Shown here: in pieces, positions 42,761 through 51,771 of the stretch
How positions within the stretch are numbered: position 1 is the first letter of the stretch
Layout: each line of letters starts with the position of its first letter
DNA from: Pseudomonas protegens
GTDB lineage: Bacteria; Pseudomonadota; Gammaproteobacteria; Pseudomonadales; Pseudomonadaceae
Assembly: GCF_013407925.2 (NCBI RefSeq)
Contig: NZ_CP060201.1
Coordinates: 5,999,001 to 6,063,000 of the forward strand
DNA: 64,000 bases
Direction: 5' to 3'
The notes under the pieces: model-generated
What the model was told of the DNA's origin: nothing
The model's input: only the letters and a program-made list of their open reading frames with translations
Databases searched by the model: none
Position numbers and translations under genes: made by a program

Positions 42761-42828
42761 CTTTTTCATGGTGCTGGAGCATATTTTTAGTATTTTTCCT
42801 CTGGCGCGCGGTGACGCACCATCCCTCA
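42761..42828 (+). promoter_or_regulatory. Shared upstream element, copy 2
   Basis: It has the same order and spacing as 38891-38958: CTTTTTC, 8 bases, GGAGCATATTTTTAGTATTT, TTCCT, then CGCACCATC ending 55 bases before the next gene. It marks the promoter of the aldehyde dehydrogenase / permease / aminotransferase genes and ties them to the monooxygenase operon. Confidence 0.75.
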
Positions 42829-42877
42829 GGACCCAATAACCAACAGGCCGTCGCAACGGCCGACGAGGGAGTGCAGC

Positions 42878-44368
42878 GTGTTCGAACTCGGTGACTGGCA
42901 GCAGCGGGCTGCCCAACAGACATTCATTGACCAGGCGCTGATTGGCGGCCAACGGATGGCCGCCCAGTCCGGCGCCACCTTCGATGCGGTCAACCCGGCC
43001 ACCCTTGGGGTACTGGCCCGGGTCAGTGCCTGCGGCGCGGCCGATGTGGACCTGGCGGTGGCCGCCGCGCGTCGGGCCTTCGACCAGGGGCCCTGGGCGC
43101 GCATGGCCCCGGTGCAGCGCAAGAAAGTCCTGCTGCGCCTGGCCGAGCTGATGCTTGCCCACCGCGAGGAGCTGGCGCTGCTGGACTCCCTGAACATGGG
43201 CAAGCCGGTGATGGATGCCTGGAACATCGACGTGCCCGGTGCGGCCCACGTCTTCGCCTGGTACGCCGAGAGCGTCGACAAGCTCTACGATCAGCTGGCC
43301 CCCGGCGCCCGCAACAGTCACGCCAGCATCAGTCGCGAGCCCCTGGGGGTGATCGGCGCGGTGGTGCCCTGGAACTTCCCCCTGGACATGGCCGCCTGGA
43401 AACTGGCGCCGGCCCTGGCGGTGGGCAACTCGGTGGTGCTCAAGCCCGCCGAGCAGTCGCCGTTCTCGGCCCTGCGCCTGGCCGAGCTGGCCCTGGAGGC
43501 CGGGGTGCCGGAAGGGGTGTTCAACGTGGTGCCGGGCCTGGGCAGCGATGCCGGGCGTGCCCTGGGCCTGCACCCGGACGTGGATGGCCTGGTGTTCACC
43601 GGCTCCACCGCGGTGGGCAAGTGCTTCATGCAGTATTCGGCGCAATCCAACCTCAAGCAGGTCTGGCTCGAATGCGGCGGCAAGAGCCCGAACCTGGTGT
43701 TCGCCGACTGCCAGGACCTGGACTTGGCCGCCGAAAAAGCCGCCTTCGGCATCTTCTTCAACCAGGGCGAAGTGTGCTCGGCCAACTCGCGGCTGCTGGT
43801 GCAGCGCAGCATTCATGACGCGTTCGTCGAGCGCCTCAAGGCCAAGGCCTGGGACTGGCGCCCGGGCAACCCGCTGGATCCGGCCAGCCGCGCCGGCGCC
43901 ATGGTCGACGCGCGCCAGACCGCCCGGGTCATGGGCTATATCGACGGCGCCCGGGAGCAGGGCGCGCAGTTGGTCTGCGGCGGCCGTCAGCTGAGCATCG
44001 ACGGCAGCGACAACTACATCGAGCCGACCCTGTTCACCGGCGTGAGCCCGCAGATGAGCATCGCCCGGGAAGAAGTGTTCGGCCCGGTGCTGGCGGTGAT
44101 GCCCTTCGATGACGAGGAGCAGGCCATTGCCCTGGCCAATGACAGCGTCTACGGCCTGGCGGCCTCGCTGTGGACCGACGATCTGAACCGCGCCCACCGG
44201 GTGGCCCGGCAACTGCGCGCCGGCACGGTGTCGGTGAACACCGTGGATGCCCTGGACGTCACCGTGCCCTTTGGCGGCGGCCGCCAATCGGGGTTCGGTC
44301 GCGACCTGTCGCTGCATGCCTTCGACAAGTACACCCAGTTGAAAACCACCTGGTTCCAGTTGCGCTGA
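42878..44368 (+). CDS. Aldehyde dehydrogenase, gamma-glutamyl-aminobutyraldehyde dehydrogenase (PuuC/PauC)-like
   Basis: 496 residues with the full ALDH set: VVPWNFPLDMAAWKLAPALA, KPAEQSPFSAL, FTGSTAVGK, LECGGKSPN (Glu), catalytic Cys300 in FNQGEVCSANSRLLV, and EEVFGPVLAV. The length and the NQGEVCSANSRL block match the PuuC/PauC group that oxidises aminoaldehydes from polyamine breakdown. It is followed by an APC permease and a SpuC-like aminotransferase, which supports this role. Start codon is GTG at 42878 (GTG TTC GAA), with GGAG nine bases upstream. Confidence 0.88.
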   Translation: MFELGDWQQRAAQQTFIDQALIGGQRMAAQSGATFDAVNPATLGVLARVSACGAADVDLAVAAARRAFDQGPWARMAPVQRKKVLLRLAELMLAHREELALLDSLNMGKPVMDAWNIDVPGAAHVFAWYAESVDKLYDQLAPGARNSHASISREPLGVIGAVVPWNFPLDMAAWKLAPALAVGNSVVLKPAEQSPFSALRLAELALEAGVPEGVFNVVPGLGSDAGRALGLHPDVDGLVFTGSTAVGKCFMQYSAQSNLKQVWLECGGKSPNLVFADCQDLDLAAEKAAFGIFFNQGEVCSANSRLLVQRSIHDAFVERLKAKAWDWRPGNPLDPASRAGAMVDARQTARVMGYIDGAREQGAQLVCGGRQLSIDGSDNYIEPTLFTGVSPQMSIAREEVFGPVLAVMPFDDEEQAIALANDSVYGLAASLWTDDLNRAHRVARQLRAGTVSVNTVDALDVTVPFGGGRQSGFGRDLSLHAFDKYTQLKTTWFQLR

Positions 44369-44409
44369 GCGCGGCCGAGCCTGGGCGGCGTCCTCCGGGC
44401 GTCGCTGCA

Positions 44410-44429
44410 CCTGCCGCTGTCGCGGCAGG
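44410..44429 (+). other. Intergenic hairpin before the permease gene
   Basis: CCTGCCGC-TGTC-GCGGCAGG is an 8-bp stem with a tetraloop between the aldehyde dehydrogenase and permease genes, just before a CA motif. It might adjust expression of the distal genes; there is no U-run. Confidence 0.4.
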
Positions 44430-44434
44430 CCCAC

Positions 44435-44442
44435 AACAATAA
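44435..44442 (+). promoter_or_regulatory. Hfq/Crc-type CA motif at the permease start
   Basis: AACAATAA fits AANAAYAA and directly precedes GAAAGGAG, the ribosome site of the APC permease. Crc binding here would shut off uptake during catabolite repression. Confidence 0.55.
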
Positions 44443-44458
44443 GAAAGGAGTGCGTGCG

Positions 44459-45907
44459 ATGACTGCAAATCTCTCCCCGGCGGCCCTGAGCCCCACCAGC
44501 AACGGCGGTTTGCGCCGGGTCCTGGGCCTGGGTTCGCTGGTCTCGGTGGCCGTTGGCCTGGTGGTGTCCCAGGGGGTCATGGTGCTGATGCTGCAAGGTG
44601 CGGGGATGGCCGGGCTGGGCTTCTTCATTCCCTTGCTGCTGGCCTACCTGCTGGCCCTGACCTATGCCTTGTCGTTCTCCGAACTGGCGCTGATGGTGCC
44701 CCGGGCCGGTAGCCTGAGCAGCTACACCGAGGTGGCCATCGGGCACTTTCCGGCGATCCTCGCGACCTTCTCCGGCTACATGGTGGTGGCGATGTTCGCC
44801 CTGTCCGCCGAGCTGCTGCTTCTGGACCTGATCATCGACAAGGTCTACCCCGGGGCGCTGCCGCCGATGCTGGTGGCCTATGGCGTGCTCGGCACCTTCA
44901 CCGCGCTCAACCTGCTGGGCATCGACGTCTTCGCCAGGCTGCAGACGGTGCTTGCGGTGGTGATGGTGGTGATCCTCCTGACCCTGGGCCTGGGCGCCAT
45001 CGGCAGCCCGCAGGCGGACCTGCAACTGCCGCTGGACCAGGGCTGGAACCCCATGGAAATCGGCGCGCTGGCCTTGGCGGCGATGGCCATCTGGGGCTTT
45101 GTCGGCGCCGAATTCGTCTGCCCGCTGGTGGAGGAAACCCGCCGCCCGGAACGCAATGTCCCGCGCTCGATGATCATCGGCCTGAGCATCATTTTCCTGG
45201 TGATCACCCTGTATTGCCTCGGCGCCTTGTTGTGCATTCCCCGGGAGCAACTGGCGAGCCATCCGCTGCCGCATTTCCTGTTCGCCACCACGGTGTTCGG
45301 CGAGGCCGGCAAGCTGTTCCTGGTGGGCGCGGTGATCACCGCCACCTGCAGCACGGTCAACTCGTCCCTGGCGGCGCTGCCGCGCATGCTCTACGGCATG
45401 GCCCAGAACGGCCAGGCCTTTCCCCAGTTCAAGCGCCTGAGCCCGCGCACCCGCACGCCCTGGGTGGCGGTGCTGTTCGTCGCCGCGCTCACGGGGCTGC
45501 CGATCCTGATCCTGGGCCAGGACCCGGATTCCATCAGCCTGCTGCTGTTGGCCGCGGCCCTGGCCTGGCTCTTGGCCTACATCATCGTGCACATCGACGT
45601 GATCGCCCTGCGCCGGCGCTACCCCGATGCGCCGCGGCCGTTCCGCTCGCCGTTCTACCCCTGGCCCCAGGTGCTGGGCATCGTCGGCATGCTGTTTGCG
45701 ATCTATCACGTCTCGCCGTCGCCCGAGATGACCGCGCGGATCTTCGGCAGCGCCGGCGTGGTGCTGGGCGTGATTTCGCTGATCGCCGTGGTCTGGATCA
45801 AGTGGGTGATGCGCAAGCCACTGTTTGTTCCCGAACCGCTGTTGCCCGCCGGGCCGAGTCCCGTTGCCACGCCTTCCGTTGAATCCACTTGTCGTGCAGG
45901 AGAATGA
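44459..45907 (+). CDS. APC-superfamily amino acid/polyamine permease
   Basis: 482 residues, about 12 spans. The APC entry helix reads GLGSLVSVAVGLVVSQGVMV and the later FVGAEFVCPLVEETRRPERN is the intracellular loop typical of PuuP-like permeases. ATG 44459 is eight bases after AAAGGAG; GTG 44450 is too close to it. It lies between a PuuC-like dehydrogenase and a SpuC-like aminotransferase, so putrescine or another amine is the likely solute. The stop overlaps an upstream ATG of the aminotransferase. Confidence 0.9.
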   Translation: MTANLSPAALSPTSNGGLRRVLGLGSLVSVAVGLVVSQGVMVLMLQGAGMAGLGFFIPLLLAYLLALTYALSFSELALMVPRAGSLSSYTEVAIGHFPAILATFSGYMVVAMFALSAELLLLDLIIDKVYPGALPPMLVAYGVLGTFTALNLLGIDVFARLQTVLAVVMVVILLTLGLGAIGSPQADLQLPLDQGWNPMEIGALALAAMAIWGFVGAEFVCPLVEETRRPERNVPRSMIIGLSIIFLVITLYCLGALLCIPREQLASHPLPHFLFATTVFGEAGKLFLVGAVITATCSTVNSSLAALPRMLYGMAQNGQAFPQFKRLSPRTRTPWVAVLFVAALTGLPILILGQDPDSISLLLLAAALAWLLAYIIVHIDVIALRRRYPDAPRPFRSPFYPWPQVLGIVGMLFAIYHVSPSPEMTARIFGSAGVVLGVISLIAVVWIKWVMRKPLFVPEPLLPAGPSPVATPSVESTCRAGE

Positions 45908-45909
45908 CC

Positions 45910-47310
45910 ATGAGTGCTGAAAACCTCACCGCCCAACGCAGTACCCAGGACTACCAGGCCCTGGATGCCGCGCACCATATCCACGCCTTTCTCGACCAGA
46001 AGGCGCTGAACGCCGAAGGCCCGCGGGTGATCGTCCGCGGCCAGGGCCTGCACCTGTGGGACAACGACGGCCAGCGCTACCTGGACGGCATGTCCGGGCT
46101 GTGGTGCACCAACCTCGGCTACGGCCGCAAGGACCTGGCGGCCGCCGCCAGTGCCCAGCTGGAGCAGTTGCCGTACTACAACATGTTCTTCCACACCACC
46201 CACCCGGCGGTGGTGGAACTCTCCGAGCTGCTGTTCAGCCTGTTGCCGGGGCACTACAGCCACGCCATCTACACCAATTCCGGCTCCGAGGCCAACGAGG
46301 TGCTGATCCGCAGCGTGCGCCGCTACTGGCAGATCCTCGGCCAGCCGCAGAAGAAGGTGATGATCGGCCGCTGGAACGGCTACCACGGCTCGACCCTGGC
46401 GGCCACCGCCCTGGGCGGGATGAAGTTCATGCACGACATGGGCGGGCTGATTCCGGACGTGGCGCACATCGACGAGCCCTACTGGTTCGCCCACCAAGGC
46501 AACCTGACCCCGGCCGAGTTCGGCCTGCGCTGCGCCCGCCAGCTGGAAGAGAAGATCCTTGAACTGGGGGCCGAGAACGTCGCCGGTTTCATCGCCGAGC
46601 CGTTCCAGGGCGCCGGCGGCATGATCTTCCCGCCGGACAGCTACTGGCCGGAAATCCAGCGCATCTGCCGGCAGTACGACGTGCTGCTGTGCGCTGACGA
46701 AGTGATCGGCGGTTTCGGCCGTACCGGCGAGTGGTTCGCCCACCAGCACTTCGGGTTCGAGCCCGACACCCTGTCCATCGCCAAGGGCCTGACCTCCGGC
46801 TACATCCCCATGGGCGGGCTGGTGCTGAGCAAGCGCATCGCCCAGGTGCTGGTGGAGCAGGGCGGGGTGTTCGCCCACGGCCTGACCTATTCCGGGCACC
46901 CGGTAGCGGCCGCGGTGGCCATCGCCAACCTCAAGGCCCTGCGCGATGAAGGGGTGGTCACAAAGGTCAAGAACGACACCGGTCCCTACTTGCAGCAATG
47001 CTTGCGGGAGGTGTTCGGCAATCACCCGCTGATCGGCGAGATCCAGGGCACCGGGCTGGTGGCGGCCTTGCAGTTCGCCGAGGACAAGGCCAGCCGCAAG
47101 CGCTTTGCCAACGAGAACGACATCGCCTGGCGCTGCCGCACCCTGGGCTTTGAAGAAGGGGTGATCATCCGCTCGACCCTGGGGCGGATGATCATGGCCC
47201 CGGCGCTGGTGGCCAGCCGCGGCGATATCGACGAGCTGATCGACAAGACCCGGCGCGCGGTGGAGCGCACGGCCCGGGAGATCGAGAGCGGGCAGTTGCC
47301 GACGGCCTGA
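45910..47310 (+). CDS. Class III aminotransferase, putrescine/polyamine:pyruvate (SpuC)-like
   Basis: 466 residues. The PLP fold shows YTNSGSEANEVLIRSVRRYW, GRWNGYHGSTLAA, LLCADEVIGGFGRTG and the PLP Lys in LSIAKGLTSGYIPMGG. These blocks closely follow P. aeruginosa SpuC. It transfers the amino group of putrescine or a related amine to pyruvate, giving an aminoaldehyde for the dehydrogenase at 42878. ATG 45910 is six bases from AGGAGA; ATG 45904 abuts it. A strong terminator follows at 47360. Confidence 0.9.
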   Translation: MSAENLTAQRSTQDYQALDAAHHIHAFLDQKALNAEGPRVIVRGQGLHLWDNDGQRYLDGMSGLWCTNLGYGRKDLAAAASAQLEQLPYYNMFFHTTHPAVVELSELLFSLLPGHYSHAIYTNSGSEANEVLIRSVRRYWQILGQPQKKVMIGRWNGYHGSTLAATALGGMKFMHDMGGLIPDVAHIDEPYWFAHQGNLTPAEFGLRCARQLEEKILELGAENVAGFIAEPFQGAGGMIFPPDSYWPEIQRICRQYDVLLCADEVIGGFGRTGEWFAHQHFGFEPDTLSIAKGLTSGYIPMGGLVLSKRIAQVLVEQGGVFAHGLTYSGHPVAAAVAIANLKALRDEGVVTKVKNDTGPYLQQCLREVFGNHPLIGEIQGTGLVAALQFAEDKASRKRFANENDIAWRCRTLGFEEGVIIRSTLGRMIMAPALVASRGDIDELIDKTRRAVERTAREIESGQLPTA

Positions 47311-47359
47311 GGGCCAGCGCCGGATTGAGCGCTGAGCGGCGCTGTTAAAACACCACACC

Positions 47360-47395
47360 CCGCCAGAGTCGGACTCTGGCGGGATGTGTTTTTTT
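47360..47395 (+). terminator. Rho-independent terminator
   Basis: CCGCCAGAGTC-G-GACTCTGGCGG forms an 11-bp inverted repeat at 47360-47382 and is followed by GATGTG and seven T. It ends the polyamine-catabolic run. The minus-strand autotransporter gene ends just beyond. Confidence 0.9.
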
Positions 47396-47478
47396 ACCTT
47401 GGCTCGGGGGGAGCCATTTCCTGCTGTAGGGCTCAGTCCCTGGCCACTAATCTGTGGCCAGGGTGCAGAACTTGCGGT

Positions 47479-50400
47479 TCAGAACTTGCCGTTGAGACCC
47501 AGGCGGAAGGTGTCGTTGCGTTCGTCCGAGCCCAGGGCGGTCTTGTACGAGACGCCCAGTTGCCAGGCGCGTCCTAGGTTGAAGTCCACCCCCATGTCCA
47601 GGCTGGCGAAATCGCTGTCCAGGGCGTCGGGCTTGAGGCGGTACAGCGTGCCTTCGTCGCCCTGGTCGGCGTAGCGCATCTTGTAGTCGCTGCTGCTACT
47701 GAAGTTGTGGCCCCAGGCCAGACCGACCTTGGGCGTGACCACGCCGATCCGGGTCATCAGGTCGTAGCCCGAACGGACACCGAGGTAGGAGGTGAGGTTC
47801 TGTTGGCGCTGCTCGTCGTAGGACAGGGCATAAATGCCGCCGCCACTTTCGCGGTAGGCATCCAGGCGCGTGCTGCTGGCATTCAAGCGCCCGTAGGGCG
47901 TCAGCGACAGCGGGCCCTGGCGGTACTCGTAGCTGGCGGTCAGGGAGGCGAACAGCTGGTCGGCATCGCGGGAGCCCCGGGCGTAGTCGTCGTTGCTGCC
48001 GGTGATGTAGCGGCGCGAGTCGAAGCTGATGCGGTTGTAGCCCAGCAGGCCGTCGACATACACCTGCGGCGCCAGGTTCAGGCTCAGGTAGGTGGCGATG
48101 CCGATGGCATCCCCATCGCTGCGGGTGTGGTTCTTGCCGATGTCGCTGCGGTCGTTGCCGTAGCCGATACCGACACCGGCAATGGCGGTGGGCGACAGGC
48201 GATAGTCGACACCGACGCTCAGGCCCAGGGTGGTGAAGCTGTTGTCCCGCGCGCCCCGGGTGTGGGTCGAGCCGACGTTGACGAAACCGTCGCTCCAGAA
48301 CGCCAGGGCGTCCTGCTTGCAGTTGTCCTGCAGGGCGGCCGCGGCTTCGCGTTTTTCCTCTGCGGTCTGGTTGGCGCTGCCTCCCAGCTGGTCCTGGACG
48401 GCTTTGGCGATCTCGCCCAGCGGCACGTCGCGGCCTTCCTTGCGCAAGCTGGCATTGAACGAATTGCGCTCGCAGCTCATCTGGTGCAGTTGCTCCAGGC
48501 GCCGGTTGAAGTTGTCCATCTGGGTGCTGGCAAAACGCTCGGCGGCGCGGGTCTGGGCGTTGAGCAGGCCGATGACCTCCGCGTCCTTGGTCGGGTCCGG
48601 GCGCTCCTGGATCATGAAGCTGACGGTGCTCGCGGCGCTGGCGCCGCCGCCGTTCTGCAGGCTGAAGCTGACCACCGCGGTGCCGGCGAAGGCCGCCGAG
48701 GGCACGAAGCGCATCGAGAAGCGGCCGATCATCATCGCCCGCCCGGCCGATGCCGGGGTGACCGAGCCGAGGACGGCCTGGGTGAACGGGCCGCCGGTGG
48801 CGCCCTGGGTCAGGTCGACGGTGGCCGACTGGCCCGCCGCGAGGATCTGACTGGTGGCCGGCACGGTGATCGCCACCGCAGCGATGGTGATCGAGTAGGC
48901 CTGGGAGCCGGTAGCGCCGTTGGCATCGGTGGCGGTGATGGTCAGGTTGCTGGTGCCGCTGGTGGTGGGCGTACCGCTGATCAGTCCGCTGGCGGTGTTC
49001 AGGCTCAGGCCCGCCGGCAGGCTGCCGCTGCTGATGCTGTAGGTGTAGGGCGCGCTGCCGCCGGTGGTGCTGAGGGTGGCGCTGTAGGCGCTGCCCGCCG
49101 TACCGGCGCCCAGGGATGCCGGAGTCAGTACCAGGGTGGGGGCGCTGACGGTGATGGTCACCGTGGCCGGGCTGGAGGTGCCGCCGGCGTTGGTGGCGGT
49201 GTAGGTGAAGCTGTCGCTGCCGGAGAACCCGGCGGTCGGGGTGTAGGTGATGCTGGTGCCGCTGGCGGTGGCGGTGCCATGGCTGGCGGCGCTGGCCACG
49301 GCGACGCTGGTGGCGGCGCCACCGCTGATGTTGAGGGTGATCGGGTTGGCGCTGCTGTTGGCCGCGACCGTGGCACTGACCGCGCCTGCCACCGGTGTCA
49401 GGGCGCCGATGGTGATGGAGTAGGCCTGGGAACCGGTGGCGCTGTTGGCGTCGGTGGCGGTGACGGTCATGTTGAAGGTGCCGCTGGCGCTCGGCGTGCC
49501 GCTGATTGCACCGCTGCTGGTGTTCAGGCTCAGGCCGGTGGGCAGGGTGCCGGCGGTGATCGTATAGCTGTAGGGCGCGGCGCCGCCGGAAGCACTGAGG
49601 CTCGCGCTGTAGGCCGTGCCGACGGTGCCGTTGCTCAGGGAGCCGGGGCTCAGGCTGATGCTCGGCGCGCTGACGGTGATGGTCACCGTGGCCGGGCTCG
49701 AGGTGCCGCTGGCGTTGGTGGCGGTGTAGGTGAAGCTGTCGCTGCCGGAGAACCCGGCGGTCGGGGTGTAAGTGATGCTGGTGCCGCTGGCGGTGGCGGT
49801 GCCATGGCTCGCGGCACTGGCCACGGCGACGCTGGCGGCGGCGCCACCGCTGATGTTCAGGGTGATCGGGTTGGCGCTGCTGTTGGCGGCGACCGTGGCA
49901 CTGACCGCGCCGGCCACCGGTGCCTGGTCAAGGATGCTGATGGAATAGGCCTGGGAGCCGGTGGCGCTGTTGGCGTCGGTGGCGGTGATGGTCAGGTTGA
50001 AGGTGCCGGTGCCGATCGGCGTGCCGCTGATCACGCCGCTGCTGGTGCTCAGGCTCAGACCGGCCGGCAGGGTGCCGCTGATGCTGTAGCTATAGGGCGC
50101 GGTGCCGCCGGAGGCGCTGACGGTTTGGCTATAGGCGGTATTGACAGTGCCGTTGCTCAGGGAGCCGGGGCTCAGGCTGATGCTCGGCGCGCTGACGGTG
50201 ATGGTCACCGTGGCCGGGCTGGAGGTGCCGCTGGCGTTGGTGGCGGTGTAGGTGAAGCTGTCGCTGCCGGAGAAACCAGCGGTCGGGGTATAGGTAATGC
50301 TGGTGCCGCTGGCGGTGGCGGTGCCATGGCTGGCGGCACTGGCCACGGCGACGCTGGCGGCGGCGCCACCGGTGATGTTCAGGGTGATCGGGTTGGCGCT

Positions 50401-51654
50401 GCTGTTGGCCGCGACGGTGGCGCTGACCGCGTTGGCAACTGGCGCCAGACCGTTGATCACCAGGCTGTAGGCGCGAGAGCCGGTGGCGCTGTTGGCGTCG
50501 GTGGCGGTAACGGTCAGGTTGAAGGTGCCAGTGCCGCTCGGCGTGCCGCTGATCACGCCGCTGCTGGTGTTCAGGCTCAGGCCGGTGGGCAGGCTGCCGG
50601 CGGTGATCGCGTAGGTGTAGGGCGTGGTACCGCCGGAGGCGCTGACGGTTTGGCTGTAGGACGTGCCCTGGGTGCCGTCGGGCAGCGTGGGCGGCGTTAT
50701 TGCCAGGGTAGGCGGGGTGACGGTGATGGTCACCGTGGCCGGGCTGGAGGTGCCGCTGGTGTTGGTGGCGGTGTAGGTGAAACTGTCGGAGCCCGAGAAA
50801 CCGGCGGCCGGGGTGTAGGTAATGCTGGTGCCGCTGGCGGTGGCAGTACCGTGACTGGCGGGGCTGGCCACGGCGACGCTGGTGGCGGCGCCACCGCTGA
50901 GGCTCAGGGTGATCGGGTTGGCGTTGCTGTTGGCGGCCACCGTGGCGCTGGCCGGGCCGACCGTCGGCGCGGGCACCGCATAGGTATAGCTGTTGGTCAG
51001 CGTCGCGCTGCCCCCCGGGGTGGTGACCGCCACGTTGACCGCGCCTGCGGCATGGGCCGGGGTGGTGGCGGTGATGGTGGTGGCATTGTTGACGGTGAAA
51101 CCCGTGGCCGCCACTCCGCCAAAGGTCACCGCCGTGGCGCCGGTAAAATTGGTGCCGGTGAGGGTGACGGCGGTGGCGCCTGCGGTGCTGCCACTGCTGG
51201 GGGCGACCGAGGTCAGGGTCGGCGTCGCGGAACTGGTGACCAGCAGGTTGTAGGTGGCGACCCCGCCATCGTTGTGGCCGTCATTGAGGGTGATGCTGAA
51301 GGTGTAGTTACCGGCGGCGGTCGGGGTGCCGTGCAGCACCGTGGTCGCGCTGCCGGGGGACGCATCGAGGATCAGGCCCGGCGGCAGGCAGGGGGTCACG
51401 CCATCGTAGTCCGGATCGTTGGCGTCGCATTCCACCCACTTGTCCAGGGGCATGGTGCCGCCGACGGACGAGATGGTGATGCTCATGCTCTGGCCCACCG
51501 CAATGGTGGGCAAGGTGCTGCCGGAGGCCGGGTTGGTGATCACGGGGGCAACCGCCATGGCCTGGCTGCTCATGGTCAGCATGACCAGCAACAGAAACAG
51601 TGAAATCAGCGGGCGTGTCAGCCAGTTACCTGGTGCGGTCAGCGGTGTTCTCAT
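47479..51654 (-). CDS. Large autotransporter adhesin with IPT/TIG and repeated Ig/cadherin-like domains
   Basis: 1391 residues. The extended signal region ends near MLTMSSQAMA. Residues ~35-145 form a putative-Ig (He_PIG) unit. An IPT/TIG domain follows (PTLTSVAPSSGSTAGATAV, ~145-225). Then come about four near-identical 174-175-residue units (~225-930), each an Ig-like part (FSGSDSFTYTATN) plus an He_PIG part (GLSLNTSSGVISGTP). A linker with paired Cys (~1005-1075) leads to the C-terminal autotransporter barrel (~1110-1391), ending in Phe (FRLGLNGKF). AGGA lies seven bases before the ATG. It is probably a surface adhesin or biofilm factor. The collar-protein genes lie upstream in the same direction. 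Confidence 0.9.
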   Translation of the reverse strand: MRTPLTAPGNWLTRPLISLFLLLVMLTMSSQAMAVAPVITNPASGSTLPTIAVGQSMSITISSVGGTMPLDKWVECDANDPDYDGVTPCLPPGLILDASPGSATTVLHGTPTAAGNYTFSITLNDGHNDGGVATYNLLVTSSATPTLTSVAPSSGSTAGATAVTLTGTNFTGATAVTFGGVAATGFTVNNATTITATTPAHAAGAVNVAVTTPGGSATLTNSYTYAVPAPTVGPASATVAANSNANPITLSLSGGAATSVAVASPASHGTATASGTSITYTPAAGFSGSDSFTYTATNTSGTSSPATVTITVTPPTLAITPPTLPDGTQGTSYSQTVSASGGTTPYTYAITAGSLPTGLSLNTSSGVISGTPSGTGTFNLTVTATDANSATGSRAYSLVINGLAPVANAVSATVAANSSANPITLNITGGAAASVAVASAASHGTATASGTSITYTPTAGFSGSDSFTYTATNASGTSSPATVTITVSAPSISLSPGSLSNGTVNTAYSQTVSASGGTAPYSYSISGTLPAGLSLSTSSGVISGTPIGTGTFNLTITATDANSATGSQAYSISILDQAPVAGAVSATVAANSSANPITLNISGGAAASVAVASAASHGTATASGTSITYTPTAGFSGSDSFTYTATNASGTSSPATVTITVSAPSISLSPGSLSNGTVGTAYSASLSASGGAAPYSYTITAGTLPTGLSLNTSSGAISGTPSASGTFNMTVTATDANSATGSQAYSITIGALTPVAGAVSATVAANSSANPITLNISGGAATSVAVASAASHGTATASGTSITYTPTAGFSGSDSFTYTATNAGGTSSPATVTITVSAPTLVLTPASLGAGTAGSAYSATLSTTGGSAPYTYSISSGSLPAGLSLNTASGLISGTPTTSGTSNLTITATDANGATGSQAYSITIAAVAITVPATSQILAAGQSATVDLTQGATGGPFTQAVLGSVTPASAGRAMMIGRFSMRFVPSAAFAGTAVVSFSLQNGGGASAASTVSFMIQERPDPTKDAEVIGLLNAQTRAAERFASTQMDNFNRRLEQLHQMSCERNSFNASLRKEGRDVPLGEIAKAVQDQLGGSANQTAEEKREAAAALQDNCKQDALAFWSDGFVNVGSTHTRGARDNSFTTLGLSVGVDYRLSPTAIAGVGIGYGNDRSDIGKNHTRSDGDAIGIATYLSLNLAPQVYVDGLLGYNRISFDSRRYITGSNDDYARGSRDADQLFASLTASYEYRQGPLSLTPYGRLNASSTRLDAYRESGGGIYALSYDEQRQQNLTSYLGVRSGYDLMTRIGVVTPKVGLAWGHNFSSSSDYKMRYADQGDEGTLYRLKPDALDSDFASLDMGVDFNLGRAWQLGVSYKTALGSDERNDTFRLGLNGKF
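49142..51000 (-). repeat. Tandem ~525-bp coding repeats in the autotransporter
   Basis: The plus-strand word TGACGGTGATGGTCACCGTG recurs at 49146, 49671, 50193 and 50718, giving periods of 525, 522 and 525 bp, always a multiple of three. Long stretches between are nearly identical at DNA level, suggesting recent duplication or gene conversion. Copy number is likely to vary between strains. Confidence 0.9.
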
Positions 51655-51771
51655 GAGGGCTTCCTGCCTTGCGACCGGTTTGGGGTCGTGTCCAGCGTGA
51701 TTGTTGATAAAGGTCCAGCGGTTACAGCACGGCTACAGCCGGCCCCTTGGGGGGCAGGTATTACTTGATGC

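Noticed and set aside
42668..45709. A ~1000-codon minus-strand frame across the dehydrogenase and permease genes
   Set aside because: It is antisense to genes with complete catalytic motifs, and its translation is Gln/His/Arg-rich without recognisable domains.
48900..51000. Regular repeats that could suggest a CRISPR-like array
   Set aside because: The period is ~525 bp, in frame, with coding repeats and no short spacers. They are protein domain repeats.
47707..51603. A ~1300-codon plus-strand frame opposite the autotransporter
   Set aside because: It is Gly/Ala-repeat translation mirroring the tandem repeats of the real minus-strand gene, which has signal peptide, domains and a barrel.
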